A DNA stretch of 64,000 bases. Origin: Hyphomicrobium album. Its GTDB lineage: Bacteria > Pseudomonadota > Alphaproteobacteria > Rhizobiales > Hyphomicrobiaceae. The DNA lies in assembly GCF_009708035.1 (NCBI RefSeq), contig NZ_WMBQ01000002.1, forward strand, positions 62,001 through 126,000. Direction: 5' to 3'. The notes beneath the pieces were generated by a model that was not told the DNA's origin, ran no database searches, and saw only the letters and a program-made list of their open reading frames with translations. Numbering within the stretch: the stretch's first letter is position 1; the number at the start of each line of letters is the position of its first letter. Made by a program: the position numbers and the translations under genes. Below are positions 10,563 through 20,284 of this stretch, in pieces.

Positions 10563-10692
10563 GCGAGGCCTGCTCCGAACGGCAAATGTTGCTGAAACCT
10601 TGCGGCACGCAGCGCGCGCCTTCTTAAGATACTCCGGCTGCCGCTAAGGCGCAGTAAACCTTGCTGTCGCAACAGGCTAAGTGCCGGACGCC

Positions 10693-10983
10693 TCAGGTTT
10701 TCTCGCGCAAGAGCACGATCGGATAGGCGAGAACCGCCAGGATGATGCGGGCGATGATCGTGAAGAACATCAGTAGAAGCTGACGTTCCTCGAGAAGGAG
10801 TTGCAGCCAAATGTTGTACTTGGCGTCGAGCCCCGTGCCGGTGATCACCGCTTTGAAGCTGCGTGCCCAGTCGAGCATCGTCGACAGGGTTTCGGGAGAG
10901 TAGATGGCGACGAATGCCATCAGCAACGCGCCGAGAATGAGCGAGAAAACGATGTTGCCGACGGACAGAAGAATACGCAGCAC
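10693..10983 (-). CDS. Small inner-membrane protein of unknown function
   Basis: 96 residues with two hydrophobic helices: residues about 8-28 (IVFSLILGALLMAFVAIY) and about 64-90 (LLLMFFTIIARIILAVLAYP). The loop between carries LDWARSFKAV. The GTG start at 10983 is supported by GAGGGG eight bases upstream; an alternative TTG at 11016 lacks such a site. I do not recognise the family and no catalytic residues stand out. It lies upstream of the PBP1A-type gene on the same strand, 130 bp away, so co-transcription is possible but unproven. Confidence 0.65.
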   Translation of the reverse strand: MLRILLSVGNIVFSLILGALLMAFVAIYSPETLSTMLDWARSFKAVITGTGLDAKYNIWLQLLLEERQLLLMFFTIIARIILAVLAYPIVLLREKT

Positions 10984-11155
10984 GGGAAATCCCCTCGATC
11001 GGCGCCCTGACCCCAAGGGGTCAACCTAGCACCCTGCTCTCCGCCACGAAACAGGCCTAACACTGTGGGTACATGCGTACCTATATGGAACCGCGGCGGC
11101 GGGCCGCCGGTTGGGCAGGCGACCGCGCAGTTTCCAATTTGGAGCATGGATTTAG

Positions 11156-11623
11156 ATGGCCTACGTGAACCCCGGCGCCCCTGGCACCTTCGAGCGCGTC
11201 GAGAAGCTCGAACGGCGCAAGGTGGAGGCGGCGCTGGCGCGTCTCAACATGGTGGCGCGGACGATGGATTCGCTGTTCGCCATTCCGGGGACACGGCTGC
11301 GGCTCGGCGTCGATAGTGTCATCGGCCTGGTGCCGGTGGTGGGCGACATCGTCGCCCACGCGGTCGCCGCCTACCTCATCTGGGAGGCGAAGCAGCTCGG
11401 CGTCTCCAAGTTGACGCTCTGGAGGATGGTCGGCAATACGCTCATCGATACGGTCGTCGGCGCGGTGCCGCTTGTCGGCGACGCCTTCGACGTCGTCTTC
11501 AAGGCCAACATGAAGAACATGCGGCTCCTGCAGCGGCACCTGGAGAAGCAGGGTTATCAGATGGCCGCGCCCGGCGCCGGCTCCGGTCCGATCATCCAGG
11601 GGGACTACCGGCGCGTCGCCTGA
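11156..11623 (+). CDS. DUF4112 domain protein
   Basis: 155 residues. The DUF4112 signature is clear: LNMVARTMDSLFAIPGTRLR, GLDSxIGLVPVVGD-like GVDSVIGLVPVVGD, and a repeated GAVPLVGDAFDVVFKAN. Two hydrophobic stretches around the VPVVGD and VPLVGD motifs suggest membrane association. The C-terminal Gly/Ala-rich tail is variable in the family. Function is unknown. It converges with ppk2 10 bp downstream. Confidence 0.85.
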   Translation: MAYVNPGAPGTFERVEKLERRKVEAALARLNMVARTMDSLFAIPGTRLRLGVDSVIGLVPVVGDIVAHAVAAYLIWEAKQLGVSKLTLWRMVGNTLIDTVVGAVPLVGDAFDVVFKANMKNMRLLQRHLEKQGYQMAAPGAGSGPIIQGDYRRVA

Positions 11624-11632
11624 GCGCGGGTC

Positions 11633-12514
11633 TCAGTCCGCTTTGAAGTAGGTGGGGCCGGTGCCGACGATGTTGGCGTCGGGCTCGCCGACCGCGCGCG
11701 CGTCCTTGCCGGCATAGTCCGAGTGGAACAGAACCCAGCGAATGGTTTCGAGGCGGGCGCGGCGCTGGTCGTTGGCGCGCACGATGATCCACGGCGCGAG
11801 CTTGGAGCTCGTGCGCTTGAAGATGTCATCCTGCGCGCGCGTGTAGTCGCTCCACTTGTCGATGGCGGCGAGGTCGACGTCGGTGATCTTCCAGCGCTTG
11901 AAGGGATCGTGCCGGCGCTCATGGAAGCGCATGAGCTGCATGTCGCGGCCGATCACGAGATAGAACTTGAAGAAGGCGAAGCCGTCGCGCACGAGCAGCG
12001 CCTCGAAGTCGGGCACGTCGCGCAGAAACGCCTCCGTCTGCGCCGGCGTGCAGAAGCCCATGACCCGCTCGACACCGGCCCGGTTGTACCAGGAGCGATC
12101 GAAGAGGACCATGTCGCCGGCAGTTGGGAAGTGGCGGACGTAGCGCTGGAAGTACCACTCGCCGCGCTCGACCTCGTTGGGCTTCGACAGGGCGACGGAG
12201 CGCGCGTGTCGCGGATTGAGCCGTTCCAGGAAGCGGCTGATGCAGCTCCCCTTGCCCGACGCATCACGCCCCTCGAACAGGGCGAGGAAGCGGATCGCCT
12301 TGTCCTCGATGTGCGCCTGCAGCTTCAGAAGCTCGAGTTGCAGGTCGGCCAGCTGCTCGCTGTAGACCTTCTTTTTCAGCTCCTCGTCGTAAGGGTAGCC
12401 GCCCGAAGTGAGCGCGTGCTCGGCGATTTCCTCCGGCAGCTCGGGGTTGCCGATGTCGAACGCATAGGGCTTTCCGGCTTTGTCCTTACCGCTCTTACCG
12501 TTCTTGGAGCTCAT
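11633..12514 (-). CDS. ppk2: Polyphosphate kinase 2 (class I-like)
   Basis: 293 residues of the PPK2 family, which transfers phosphate between polyphosphate and nucleoside diphosphates. Walker A is FEGRDASGKGS (80-90) and Walker B is FDRSWYNRAGVERVMGF with Asp139. The lid region reads FHERRHDPFKRWKIT. Tail and head regions give the single-domain length of class I enzymes. It is cytoplasmic. It is divergent from phoR and next to the whole pst/pho cluster, which suggests that it belongs to the phosphate-storage side of the same physiology; regulation by PhoB is an inference, since I found no clear Pho box in the 138-bp divergent region. Confidence 0.93.
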   Translation of the reverse strand: MSSKNGKSGKDKAGKPYAFDIGNPELPEEIAEHALTSGGYPYDEELKKKVYSEQLADLQLELLKLQAHIEDKAIRFLALFEGRDASGKGSCISRFLERLNPRHARSVALSKPNEVERGEWYFQRYVRHFPTAGDMVLFDRSWYNRAGVERVMGFCTPAQTEAFLRDVPDFEALLVRDGFAFFKFYLVIGRDMQLMRFHERRHDPFKRWKITDVDLAAIDKWSDYTRAQDDIFKRTSSKLAPWIIVRANDQRRARLETIRWVLFHSDYAGKDARAVGEPDANIVGTGPTYFKAD

Positions 12515-12652
12515 GGTCGACGTCCCGTTTCTGCCTCAACCCGCATTGTAAGGTGAATCCGATGACGTGCGCCTGTCATGTTTGAAAGGCGTTATGATCC
12601 CGACTAAGTAGCTTTCATGCTCTCTACGAACGATCCCGAGCCGGAAGAGAAA

Positions 12653-14011
12653 ATGTCCCTGGTCACGGCGTTGAGCAACGTGCGCTGGGCGGAGCGCCGC
12701 GCCGAGGCCGAGGCGTGGAGCCGCGGGGCGTTGACCGCGGGTCGCCGGCGGCTTGCTGCGCGGTGGATGCCGGTGGGCGCGGCGGTCGGAATTCTGCTTG
12801 CGCTCGTGGTGGTCGGCTCGTTGAGCGGTTGGGCGGCGCTGGCCTCGGTCCTGGCGCTACTCTTCGCGGCATCGATCTGGCCGTTGGATTCGAGCGGTAT
12901 CCTCGGCGCCATTGCCGGCAACGCACCGCCCGCGGTGGGCGTGCGTCAGGGCGAGTCGGAGCGCACGACCTGGCATGCGGTCGTCGATGCCATTCCGACG
13001 GCAGCGCTCGCTCTCGATGCCGCGGGCACGCTGCTGCACCACAACCGGCTCGCCGCCGAGATGTTTCCGAAGATCCGCGACGGCCTGCCGATGAGCCAGG
13101 TGTCGCGCAGCCCGGATCTGCTCGTCGCCGTCGATCGGGCGCTGGCTTCCGACGAGGAGCGCATCGACGTCGAGCTCGTCGAGCGGGTGCCGGTGGAGCG
13201 GCGCGTGGCGGCGACGGTATCGCGGCTGGCACGGCCGGGACGGCCATATGCGCCGCAAGTACTCGTTACCTTTCGCGATTTGACCGAGCAGGACCGGCTC
13301 GGGCAGATGCGCGCGGACTTCATCGCCAACGCCAGCCACGAGCTGCGTACGCCGCTCGCTTCCCTGCGCGCCTTCGTCGAGACGCTGCAGGGTCCGGCGC
13401 GCGAGGACGCCAACGCCCGTACGCGCTTTCTGAAATTGATGGCGTTGCAAGCCGAGCGGATGACGCGGCTCATCGACGATCTCCTGTCGCTCAGCCGTGT
13501 GGAGATGCGCGTGCACTTGCCGCCGCGCGGCATCGTCGAGCTGAACGAGACGGCCTCCTACGTTTGCCAGTCGCTGGAGCCGGTGGCCGAGGCGGCCAAG
13601 GCCAAGGTCACCGTCATGCGGCAGGAGGCGCCGGCGCGCATTCGCGGCGATCGCGAGGAGGTGGTGCAGGTGCTGCAGAACCTCATCCAGAACGCCATCA
13701 AATACGGACGCGAGGGTGGCACGATCGAAGTGCGCGTCGGGCGTGATGCGCCGCGCGGCTCGGCTGTGGCCAAGGTGTGGGTGAGCGTCACCGACGAGGG
13801 ACCCGGCATTTCGCCCGAGCATCTGCCGCGCCTCACCGAGCGCTTCTACCGGGTGAACGCCGCCTCGAGCCGCGAGAAGGGCGGCACCGGGCTCGGCCTC
13901 GCCATCGTCAAGCACATCCTCAACCGCCACCGAGGCGAGCTGCGCATCGCCTCGCGGCTCGGGGCGGGCTCGAGCTTCACGGCGAGCTTTGAGGAGCTCG
14001 GCTCCTCCTAA
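12653..14011 (+). CDS. phoR: Phosphate regulon sensor histidine kinase PhoR
   Basis: 452 residues. Two adjacent hydrophobic helices near the N-terminus (about 38-75) have almost no periplasmic loop between them, typical of PhoR. A PAS domain follows (from about 105, VVDAIPTAALALDAAGT), then the H-box ANASHELRTPLASL, the N-box NLIQNAIKYG, DEGPGIS and GGTGLGLAIVKH. It phosphorylates PhoB under phosphate limitation and is held in check by PstSCAB-PhoU. The start at 12653 has GGAAGAG upstream; a start at 12617 would add 12 acidic residues. It precedes pstS by 263 bp. Confidence 0.93.
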   Translation: MSLVTALSNVRWAERRAEAEAWSRGALTAGRRRLAARWMPVGAAVGILLALVVVGSLSGWAALASVLALLFAASIWPLDSSGILGAIAGNAPPAVGVRQGESERTTWHAVVDAIPTAALALDAAGTLLHHNRLAAEMFPKIRDGLPMSQVSRSPDLLVAVDRALASDEERIDVELVERVPVERRVAATVSRLARPGRPYAPQVLVTFRDLTEQDRLGQMRADFIANASHELRTPLASLRAFVETLQGPAREDANARTRFLKLMALQAERMTRLIDDLLSLSRVEMRVHLPPRGIVELNETASYVCQSLEPVAEAAKAKVTVMRQEAPARIRGDREEVVQVLQNLIQNAIKYGREGGTIEVRVGRDAPRGSAVAKVWVSVTDEGPGISPEHLPRLTERFYRVNAASSREKGGTGLGLAIVKHILNRHRGELRIASRLGAGSSFTASFEELGSS

Positions 14012-14274
14012 GGCGGCAAAAAACTCCGCGTGCGGATGCAACGCGATGGCCCGCGGGGCGTGTAACGCGCGCTGGGGCGCACGTGCCGACCGGGGTTAGG
14101 GCAAAAAACAGAAATCTTGAAATTCATACATAAGTTCCAAGCAATTAACCTGTCACGAAAGTATTGCTAGGCTGGTCTATCAAACGGCCACGGCGCAAGG
14201 GCGCCGAAGCGGGGGGAGGTCCGCGAGTGTGGTTTCGACTGCACAACCCCGTAATCCAGCATTAGGAGATCAGT
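14012..14274 (+). promoter_or_regulatory. pstS promoter region with a single Pho-box half-site
   Basis: A noncoding stretch of 263 bases upstream of pstS, locally AT-rich from about 14100 to 14165. A Pho-box half-site CTGTCAC is at 14150-14156, and an AT-rich run lies just upstream. A convincing second 7-mer at the 11-bp period is not visible on either side, so PhoB control here is expected from the genes but only weakly supported by sequence. The pstS ribosome site TAGGAGAT lies at the right end. Confidence 0.4.
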
Positions 14275-15339
14275 GTGAGCAAAAAGCTTATCGCCTGCAC
14301 GGCGGCGGCGGCCGTCGTTGGCACGTTTGCGTTCGCCGGCACGGCCGTTGCCCGCGACCAGATCCGCGTCGTCGGTTCTTCGACGGTTTATCCTTTCACT
14401 ACGGCGGTTGCTGAGCAGTTCGGCAAGTCCGGCACCGGCAAGACCCCGGTCGTCGAGTCGACCGGTACCGGCGGCGGCCTGAAGCTGTTCTGCGCCGGCG
14501 TCGGCCCTGACCACCCCGACATGGCCAACGCCTCTCGCGCCATCAAGAAGAGCGAGTACGAGGACTGCCAGAAGAACGGCGTCAAAGACATCGTCGAGCT
14601 TAAGGTCGGCTTCGACGGCATCGTTATCGCGAACGCCAAGGACGGTCCGGCCCTCAACCTGACGCAGGACCAGGTCTTCCGCGCCCTCGCCAAAGAAATC
14701 GCTGGTCCGGACGGCAAGCTCATCGCCAACCCGAACAAGACCTGGAAGGACGTTGACGCTTCGCTCCCCGACGAGAAGATCGAGGTCCTCGGTCCCCCGC
14801 CGACCTCCGGCACGCGCGACGCCTTCCTCGAGCTGGTGATGGAGAAGGGCGCCGAGAAGAGCGATGCCCTCAAGGCCATCAAGGAAGACGACAAGAAGAA
14901 CAAGACCAAGAACTTTGAGAAGATCTGGAAATCAGTTCGTGAGGACGGCGCCTGGATCGACGCCGGCGAGAACGACAACCTCATCGTCCAGAAGCTCGAG
15001 GCCAATCCGAAGGCCGTCGGCGTGTTCGGGTACTCCTTCCTTGAGGAGAACACGGCGAAGATCAAGGGCGCCACTATCGGTGGCATCGAAGCGAACTTCG
15101 ACAACATCGCGGGTGGCAAGTATCCCGTGTCGCGTCCGCTGTTCGTCTACGTGAAGAAGGCGCACGTCGGCGTGATCCCCGGCATCAAGGAGTTCGTCGC
15201 CGAGTACATCTCCGAGAAGGCCATGGGCGAGGAAGGCTATCTGTCGAAGAAGGGCCTGATCCCGCTTCCGTCTGATGAGGCCGCCAAAACGGCCAAGACG
15301 GGCGCTGATCTCGCTTCGATGTCGGGTCCGAGCAGCTAG
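14275..15339 (+). CDS. pstS: Phosphate ABC transporter, periplasmic phosphate-binding protein
   Basis: 354 residues from a GTG with TAGGAGAT upstream. A Sec signal peptide ends near residue 27 (GTAVARDQ). The binding-protein motifs are QIRVVGSSTVYPFT (phosphate loop with SST), VVESTGTGGG and PPPTSGTRDAFLE. It captures phosphate in the periplasm for PstC/PstA. Its length and the SGT/TSGTRD motifs fit the alphaproteobacterial PstS lineage. It is first in the pstSCAB-phoU-phoB series and separated from pstC by a strong hairpin. Codon choice is very biased (AAG, ATC, GGC), as expected for a highly expressed protein. Confidence 0.96.
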   Translation: MSKKLIACTAAAAVVGTFAFAGTAVARDQIRVVGSSTVYPFTTAVAEQFGKSGTGKTPVVESTGTGGGLKLFCAGVGPDHPDMANASRAIKKSEYEDCQKNGVKDIVELKVGFDGIVIANAKDGPALNLTQDQVFRALAKEIAGPDGKLIANPNKTWKDVDASLPDEKIEVLGPPPTSGTRDAFLELVMEKGAEKSDALKAIKEDDKKNKTKNFEKIWKSVREDGAWIDAGENDNLIVQKLEANPKAVGVFGYSFLEENTAKIKGATIGGIEANFDNIAGGKYPVSRPLFVYVKKAHVGVIPGIKEFVAEYISEKAMGEEGYLSKKGLIPLPSDEAAKTAKTGADLASMSGPSS

Positions 15340-15350
15340 GTTGCCACGAT

Positions 15351-15399
15351 AGGACTGAGCCGGCGCGGCAATGATGCCGCGCCGGTGCCGCTCAGTCCT
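15351..15399 (+). other. Large RNA hairpin between pstS and pstC
   Basis: An outer 9-bp stem AGGACTGAG / CTCAGTCCT (15351-15359 with 15391-15399) encloses an inner 11-bp stem CCGGCGCGGCA / TGCCGCGCCGG (15360-15370 with 15375-15385) with an ATGA loop. Five unpaired bases (TGCCG) lie on the 3' side. No T-run follows, so it is not a simple intrinsic terminator. A 3'-end stabiliser that keeps pstS mRNA more abundant than pstCAB is the likely role (inference). Confidence 0.7.
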
Positions 15400-15428
15400 C
15401 GCTATTCTTCGACGTCGGCGGGACGCGT

Positions 15429-16805
15429 ATGAGCGCGATTTATCTTCTTTCACTCGTGGCCATAGCGGTCGTGGGGTACTTGTTCGGTCGCATGCGCGGC
15501 TCGAGCTTCTATAGCAGCGGTGTGTTGCCCCACTCCTTGCCGTCGTATCACGGCTGGTTCGTTGCCATCTCGGCAGCGCTGCCGATGCTGCTCCTCTTCA
15601 TCATTTGGTCGATTGCAGCGCCCAAATTTATCGAGGCGCGGGGATTGGCCGAGTTGCCCGCCGCCATGCAGCCGACCGACGATCTATCGCGTGCGACCGT
15701 GGCCCGCGAGCTGCAAAACGCGGTGACCGGCGGCGGCCTGACCGAGCAGGCAAGTCCCGAGATCCGACACGCGGCTGAGACCATGCAGTGGTTGTCGTCC
15801 GCTAGCGGATGGGCACTGCTCGCTGGCGGACTTGCCGTCGGGGCTATCGGTTTCTGGTGGGCGACGTCGCAACAGCGACCGCAGTTCCGTGCGCGCAATG
15901 TCGTCGAACGGGTCGTGGTATGGGTGCTGATAGCGTGCTCTGTAGTGGCGGTCCTAACCACGCTCGGCATCGTATTTTCGGTGCTATTCGAGACGTTGCG
16001 TTTTTTCAGTAAGTATCCCTGGTACGACTTTCTCTTCGGGACGCAGTGGTCACCGCAGATCGCCATGCGCGCAGACCAGGTTGGTCAATCTGGCGCCTTC
16101 GGATTTCTTCCGCTGTTTGTCGGAACGATGCTGATTACCGTAATCGCCATGCTTGTGGCGGGACCGATCGGTCTGTTTGCCGCGATCTACATGGCCGAGT
16201 ACGCATCTCCGCGCTTCCGGGCAACAGCCAAACCGATCCTTGAGATCCTCGCCGGTGTGCCGACTGTCGTGTTCGGCTTCTTCGCGGCGCTCACTGTGGC
16301 CCCGCTTATCCGCGATCTGGGCGCCGCGGTAGGCCTCAGCGTAGCTTCCGAGTCCGCGCTGGCCGCCGGTCTCGTCATGGGCGTGATGATCATTCCCTTC
16401 GTTTCTTCACTTTCCGATGACGTGATCAATGCCGTGCCGCAGTCCTTGCGCGATGGCTCCTACGCCATGGGCGCTACGCGGTCGGAGACGATCAGGCAGG
16501 TCGTCCTGCCAGCCGCGCTATCGGGCATTGTCTCGGCGATGATGCTGGCCATTAGCCGCGCCGTGGGCGAAACCATGATCGTGGTGATGGCTGCGGGTCT
16601 TGCCGGCAACCTGACGTTCAACCCGCTCGAAGCGGTGACCACGATCACCGTGCAAATCAAAACGCTTCTCGTCGGCGACCAGGAGTTCGACAGCGTCAAG
16701 ACACTGTCGGCATTCGCCCTCGGGTTCGTCCTGTTCTTCTTCACTCTCACGCTCAATGTGATCGCGCTGCGCATCGTCGAGAGATATCGAGAGCAATATG
16801 ACTGA
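15429..16805 (+). CDS. pstC: Phosphate ABC transporter permease PstC
   Basis: 458 residues. The C-terminal half is a MetI-type permease with the EAA-like loop (AMGATRSETIRQVVLPAALSG) and about six membrane helices. The N-terminal third adds further helices (about 2-20, 42-62, 128-145) and a periplasmic loop (65-125), the extended form (DUF3333-like/PstC_N) seen in Alphaproteobacteria. It forms the channel with PstA. Its last codons overlap the start of pstA by eight bases (ATGACTGA), indicating translational coupling. Confidence 0.94.
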   Translation: MSAIYLLSLVAIAVVGYLFGRMRGSSFYSSGVLPHSLPSYHGWFVAISAALPMLLLFIIWSIAAPKFIEARGLAELPAAMQPTDDLSRATVARELQNAVTGGGLTEQASPEIRHAAETMQWLSSASGWALLAGGLAVGAIGFWWATSQQRPQFRARNVVERVVVWVLIACSVVAVLTTLGIVFSVLFETLRFFSKYPWYDFLFGTQWSPQIAMRADQVGQSGAFGFLPLFVGTMLITVIAMLVAGPIGLFAAIYMAEYASPRFRATAKPILEILAGVPTVVFGFFAALTVAPLIRDLGAAVGLSVASESALAAGLVMGVMIIPFVSSLSDDVINAVPQSLRDGSYAMGATRSETIRQVVLPAALSGIVSAMMLAISRAVGETMIVVMAAGLAGNLTFNPLEAVTTITVQIKTLLVGDQEFDSVKTLSAFALGFVLFFFTLTLNVIALRIVERYREQYD

Positions 16806-18633
16806 TACCACTGTCTCAGGCTCGGCTCCTATGCAGCGTCGCCTCGATGTCACATCTGATGCTGCGCGCGCACGCGTTGCACGGCGCTACCGAAGCGAGC
16901 GGCGCTTCCGGCTTTATGGGCTGGCGGCAATCTTGTTTGCCGCAGTGTTTCTGCTCGCGCTCCTAACCGACATCTTCATAAAGGCCATGCCGGCCTTCAC
17001 CCAGTCGGAGCTAGCGCTCAGCGTCATGGTGTCGAGCGATCTCGTCGACCCGCAAAAGATTGCGGCCGGCGACTTCGACAAGATCGTGCGCGAAGGGCTT
17101 TACGCCCTGTTCCCGCAGATGCAGAGCCGGACCGAGCGCCGCGCACTTCAAGACGTACTTTCGTCCGGTGCCGCGGACGACCTGCGCCGCATGGTTATCG
17201 CGAACCCGGCCCTTATTGGGCAACGGATCACAGCGCCAGTGCTTCTTAGTGCCGACGCAGATCTCTACCTCAAAGGCATTTCCACTGACATCCGCGTGCT
17301 GTCGGGTGCCGGCGAGGCAACCCCGAGCGCGACTGCGGGCAAGGTGACGGTGTTTTCCACCTCCAATGCCTTTGCCGACCAGCTATTGGTCGTCAAACAA
17401 ATGCTGGCCAAAAATGCCGAGCGGCAGACGCACGAGGCGGACCGTCTCAGTACCATCGTGCGTTCGATGGACGCCGACCTGAAGGCGGCGCTTACGCGGC
17501 TCGATGAGGCGCGCAAGGTGAACGATGGTCCGCAGATTTCGGCGCTGGAGTCGCGTGCAAAGTCCTTGCAGAGCGACAAGGCGCGGCTCGAGGGGCAGGT
17601 GGGTGATCTGCGCGGTAAAGCTGACGCATTGATGCAGCGGCATGCCGGCCTGGGGGTTACGGAACAGCTGACGTCCGATATGCCGTCAGTCCTCATCGTC
17701 ATCAACGGCGGCGTGATCAAGGCTGCCGCCGTGGGTGGGGACCGTGTCGAAGGCGACGTACTCATTCCTTTGGATTCGGTTGCTGGCGCCGCCGCCGGGC
17801 AGTGGCAGCAGGTCGTCGTCGCCACGCCGGAGACCAGCCGCAAAATTCGGGATCCGAGCATCGCCATTCTCCAAGAGCTGAAAGGGAAGGGGCTCGTCAG
17901 GAGCGTCCCCAATCTCTCGTTCTTCGAGCAGGGAGATAGCCGGGAGCCTGAGCTTGCGGGCGTCCTCGGTGCCCTCGTCGGCTCGGCGCTGACGATGTTG
18001 ATCACACTTGCACTCTGCCTACCGATCGGCGTGCTAGCCGCCATTTATCTCGAGGAGTTCGCTCCCAAGAACTGGATCACGCACATTGTTGAGGTGAACA
18101 TCAACAATCTGGCGGCGGTACCGTCGATCGTGTTCGGCCTGCTTGGCCTTGCGGTGTTCCTCAACTTCTTCGGCCTACCGCGCTCGGCGCCGCTGGTCGG
18201 AGGGTTGGTGCTGGCGCTTCTCGTTCTGCCCACCATCATCATCGCCAGCCGTGCCGCTTTGAAGGCGGTTCCCCCCTCCATTCGCGAGGCGGCGCTTGGC
18301 GTCGGTGCATCCAAGCAGCAGGCGATCTTTCATCACGTGCTGCCGCTGGCGATGCCAGGCATCCTTACTGGAACCATCATCGGCATGGCGCACGCGCTCG
18401 GTGAGTCTGCGCCGCTGCTTCTGATCGGCATGGTCGCCTTCATCGTCGACGTGCCTGGTAGCTTCACGCAAGCGGCGACCGTCCTCCCGGTTCAGATCTT
18501 CCTCTGGTCGGATTTGCCAGAGGTCGGTTTTCAGGCAAAGACCGCGTTCGCCATCATCGTGCTCCTCCTGTTCTTGTTCGTCATGAACGGATTGGCCATT
18601 TGGCTGCGCAAAAGGTTTGAGCGTCGCTGGTGA
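16798..18633 (+). CDS. pstA: Phosphate ABC transporter permease PstA with long periplasmic coiled-coil insert
   Basis: 611 residues, clearly longer than the usual 280 or the extended alphaproteobacterial form of about 430. One helix lies at about 38-60. A periplasmic domain of about 325 residues follows, including a heptad-rich charged coiled coil at about 195-283 ([19 protein letters not shown] onward). The permease core starts near 388 with EAA loop [20 protein letters not shown]. The core is fully conserved, so transport function is expected. The additional periplasmic region could contact PstS or other envelope proteins; its role is not known. The start overlaps pstC. Confidence 0.92.
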   Translation: MTDTTVSGSAPMQRRLDVTSDAARARVARRYRSERRFRLYGLAAILFAAVFLLALLTDIFIKAMPAFTQSELALSVMVSSDLVDPQKIAAGDFDKIVREGLYALFPQMQSRTERRALQDVLSSGAADDLRRMVIANPALIGQRITAPVLLSADADLYLKGISTDIRVLSGAGEATPSATAGKVTVFSTSNAFADQLLVVKQMLAKNAERQTHEADRLSTIVRSMDADLKAALTRLDEARKVNDGPQISALESRAKSLQSDKARLEGQVGDLRGKADALMQRHAGLGVTEQLTSDMPSVLIVINGGVIKAAAVGGDRVEGDVLIPLDSVAGAAAGQWQQVVVATPETSRKIRDPSIAILQELKGKGLVRSVPNLSFFEQGDSREPELAGVLGALVGSALTMLITLALCLPIGVLAAIYLEEFAPKNWITHIVEVNINNLAAVPSIVFGLLGLAVFLNFFGLPRSAPLVGGLVLALLVLPTIIIASRAALKAVPPSIREAALGVGASKQQAIFHHVLPLAMPGILTGTIIGMAHALGESAPLLLIGMVAFIVDVPGSFTQAATVLPVQIFLWSDLPEVGFQAKTAFAIIVLLLFLFVMNGLAIWLRKRFERRW

Positions 18634-18656
18634 CAGCGCTAACACTCGAGGCGAAT

Positions 18657-19460
18657 ATGGACAGTATGGTTATGCAGCATTCGGAGGCTTCCTCCGTCAC
18701 CGCGCCGCCGAAGGTGGTAGCCAAGGACGTGAATGTCCATTACGGGGAGAAGCACGCCCTGCAGAACGTTTCGGTCGAGATCCCCGACCGCGCCGTGATG
18801 TCCTTCATCGGCCCCTCTGGCTGCGGCAAGTCGACGTTCCTGCGCTGCATCAACCGGATGAATGATACGGTCGCCAGTGCGCGGGTGACCGGAAGAATTA
18901 CGATCGACAACCAGGACATCTACGACAAGAGCCTCGACGTGGTGCAGCTGCGCGCCCGCGTCGGCATGGTGTTCCAGAAACCAAACCCGTTCCCCAAGTC
19001 GATTTTCGAGAACGTCGCTTACGGCCCGCGGATCCACGGGATGAGCCACTCGAAGGCCGACATGGAGGAGATCGTACATACGAGCCTCGGGAAGGCCGGC
19101 CTTTGGAACGAGGTGAAGGATCGCCTCGATGATTCCGGCACCAGCCTCTCAGGCGGCCAGCAGCAACGCCTGTGCATCGCCCGCGCCATCGCCGTCAATC
19201 CCGACGTCATCCTCATGGACGAGCCGTGCTCGGCCCTCGATCCAATCGCCACCGCACGCATCGAGGAACTGATCGACGATCTGCGCAAGAACTTCTGCAT
19301 CATCATCGTCACCCATTCGATGCAGCAGGCGGCGCGCGTGTCGCAGCGCACGGCCTTCTTCCATCTCGGCATCCTGGTCGAGGAAGGCGCCACGCCCGAT
19401 ATCTTCACCAGTCCCAAGGACAAGCGCACCCAGGATTACATCACAGGACGGTTCGGCTGA
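18657..19460 (+). CDS. pstB: Phosphate ABC transporter ATP-binding protein PstB
   Basis: 267 residues. Walker [14 protein letters not shown], the Q-loop [19 protein letters not shown] (a PstB hallmark), signature [14 protein letters not shown], Walker [14 protein letters not shown] and switch His in [11 protein letters not shown]. It energises phosphate import through PstCA and relays signal to PhoU/PhoR. Start ATG at 18657 has GAGG upstream; a GTG overlapping the pstA stop at 18630 would add nine residues. The stop overlaps an ATG in the phoU frame. Confidence 0.96.
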   Translation: MDSMVMQHSEASSVTAPPKVVAKDVNVHYGEKHALQNVSVEIPDRAVMSFIGPSGCGKSTFLRCINRMNDTVASARVTGRITIDNQDIYDKSLDVVQLRARVGMVFQKPNPFPKSIFENVAYGPRIHGMSHSKADMEEIVHTSLGKAGLWNEVKDRLDDSGTSLSGGQQQRLCIARAIAVNPDVILMDEPCSALDPIATARIEELIDDLRKNFCIIIVTHSMQQAARVSQRTAFFHLGILVEEGATPDIFTSPKDKRTQDYITGRFG

Positions 19461-19549
19461 TGCTGCGCACCCTCTTCGGCCGCCAGGCCGCGCAGCCCGC
19501 CAAGCCCGCCCCCGAAATCCGCCCGACGCGTTCGGCAGGAGACAAGCCC

Positions 19550-20260
19550 ATGAATGAGCACACCGTAAAATCCTACGAAGAAGAGTTGGCGTTGCTCGAC
19601 AAGAAGATTGCCCAAATGGGTGGCCTCGCCGAGCAGTTGCTTGGCCAGTCGCTCGGCGCGTTGGAAAAGCGCGATCCCAAGCTCGCCGAGGAAGTCGTCG
19701 CCTCCGACCGGCAGATCGACAATCTCGAGCGCGAGATCGAGGAGCAGGTCATCTCGATGGTGGCCCGCCGCCAGCCGATGGCCGACGACCTGCGCCACAT
19801 TATGGGCGCCCTGCGCATCACTACGGACCTCGAGCGCATCGGCGACCTCGCCAAGAACATCGCCAAGCGCGCGCTGGCGATCGCCGATGAATCGCACCCC
19901 AAGCCGCTGATGTCGGGCATCCGCCACATGGTGGAGCTGGCGTTGCATCAGTTGAAGGAAGTGCTCGACGCCTACGCCGAGCGCGACGCCGACAAGGCGC
20001 TCGCCGTGTGGCGCGAGGACGCGCAGATCGACGCGATGTACAACTCGCTGTTCCGCGAGCTCCTGACCTACATGATGGAGGATCCGCGCAATATCGGCAT
20101 CTCCACGCATCTGCTGTTCGGCGCCAAGAACGTCGAGCGCGTCGGCGATCACACCACCAACATCGCCGAGACGGTGCACTTCCTGGTGCGCGGCTTCAAC
20201 ATCGCCGACGATCGTCCCAAGGACGATCAGACCAGCTCGACGCTGATCTCCGGCAGTTGA
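19550..20260 (+). CDS. phoU: Phosphate signalling regulator PhoU
   Basis: 236 residues forming the two three-helix PhoU repeats. The metal-binding acidic patches E/DxxxD are visible in DRQIDNLEREIEEQ and in the second repeat KNVERVGDHTTNIAE. It is a negative regulator linking the Pst transporter to PhoR. The start at 19550 is supported by AGGAGA eight bases before; an alternative ATG at 19460 overlapping the pstB stop would add a basic, proline-rich 30-residue N-terminus, which is unusual for PhoU. Confidence 0.93.
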   Translation: MNEHTVKSYEEELALLDKKIAQMGGLAEQLLGQSLGALEKRDPKLAEEVVASDRQIDNLEREIEEQVISMVARRQPMADDLRHIMGALRITTDLERIGDLAKNIAKRALAIADESHPKPLMSGIRHMVELALHQLKEVLDAYAERDADKALAVWREDAQIDAMYNSLFRELLTYMMEDPRNIGISTHLLFGAKNVERVGDHTTNIAETVHFLVRGFNIADDRPKDDQTSSTLISGS

Positions 20261-20284
20261 TGAGAGGGAGGCAGGGCAATCGGA

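Noticed and set aside
14139-14167. Full Pho box before pstS
   Set aside because: Only one clear half-site CTGTCAC; the second 7-mer at the required spacing matches poorly, so I list it only as a weak site.
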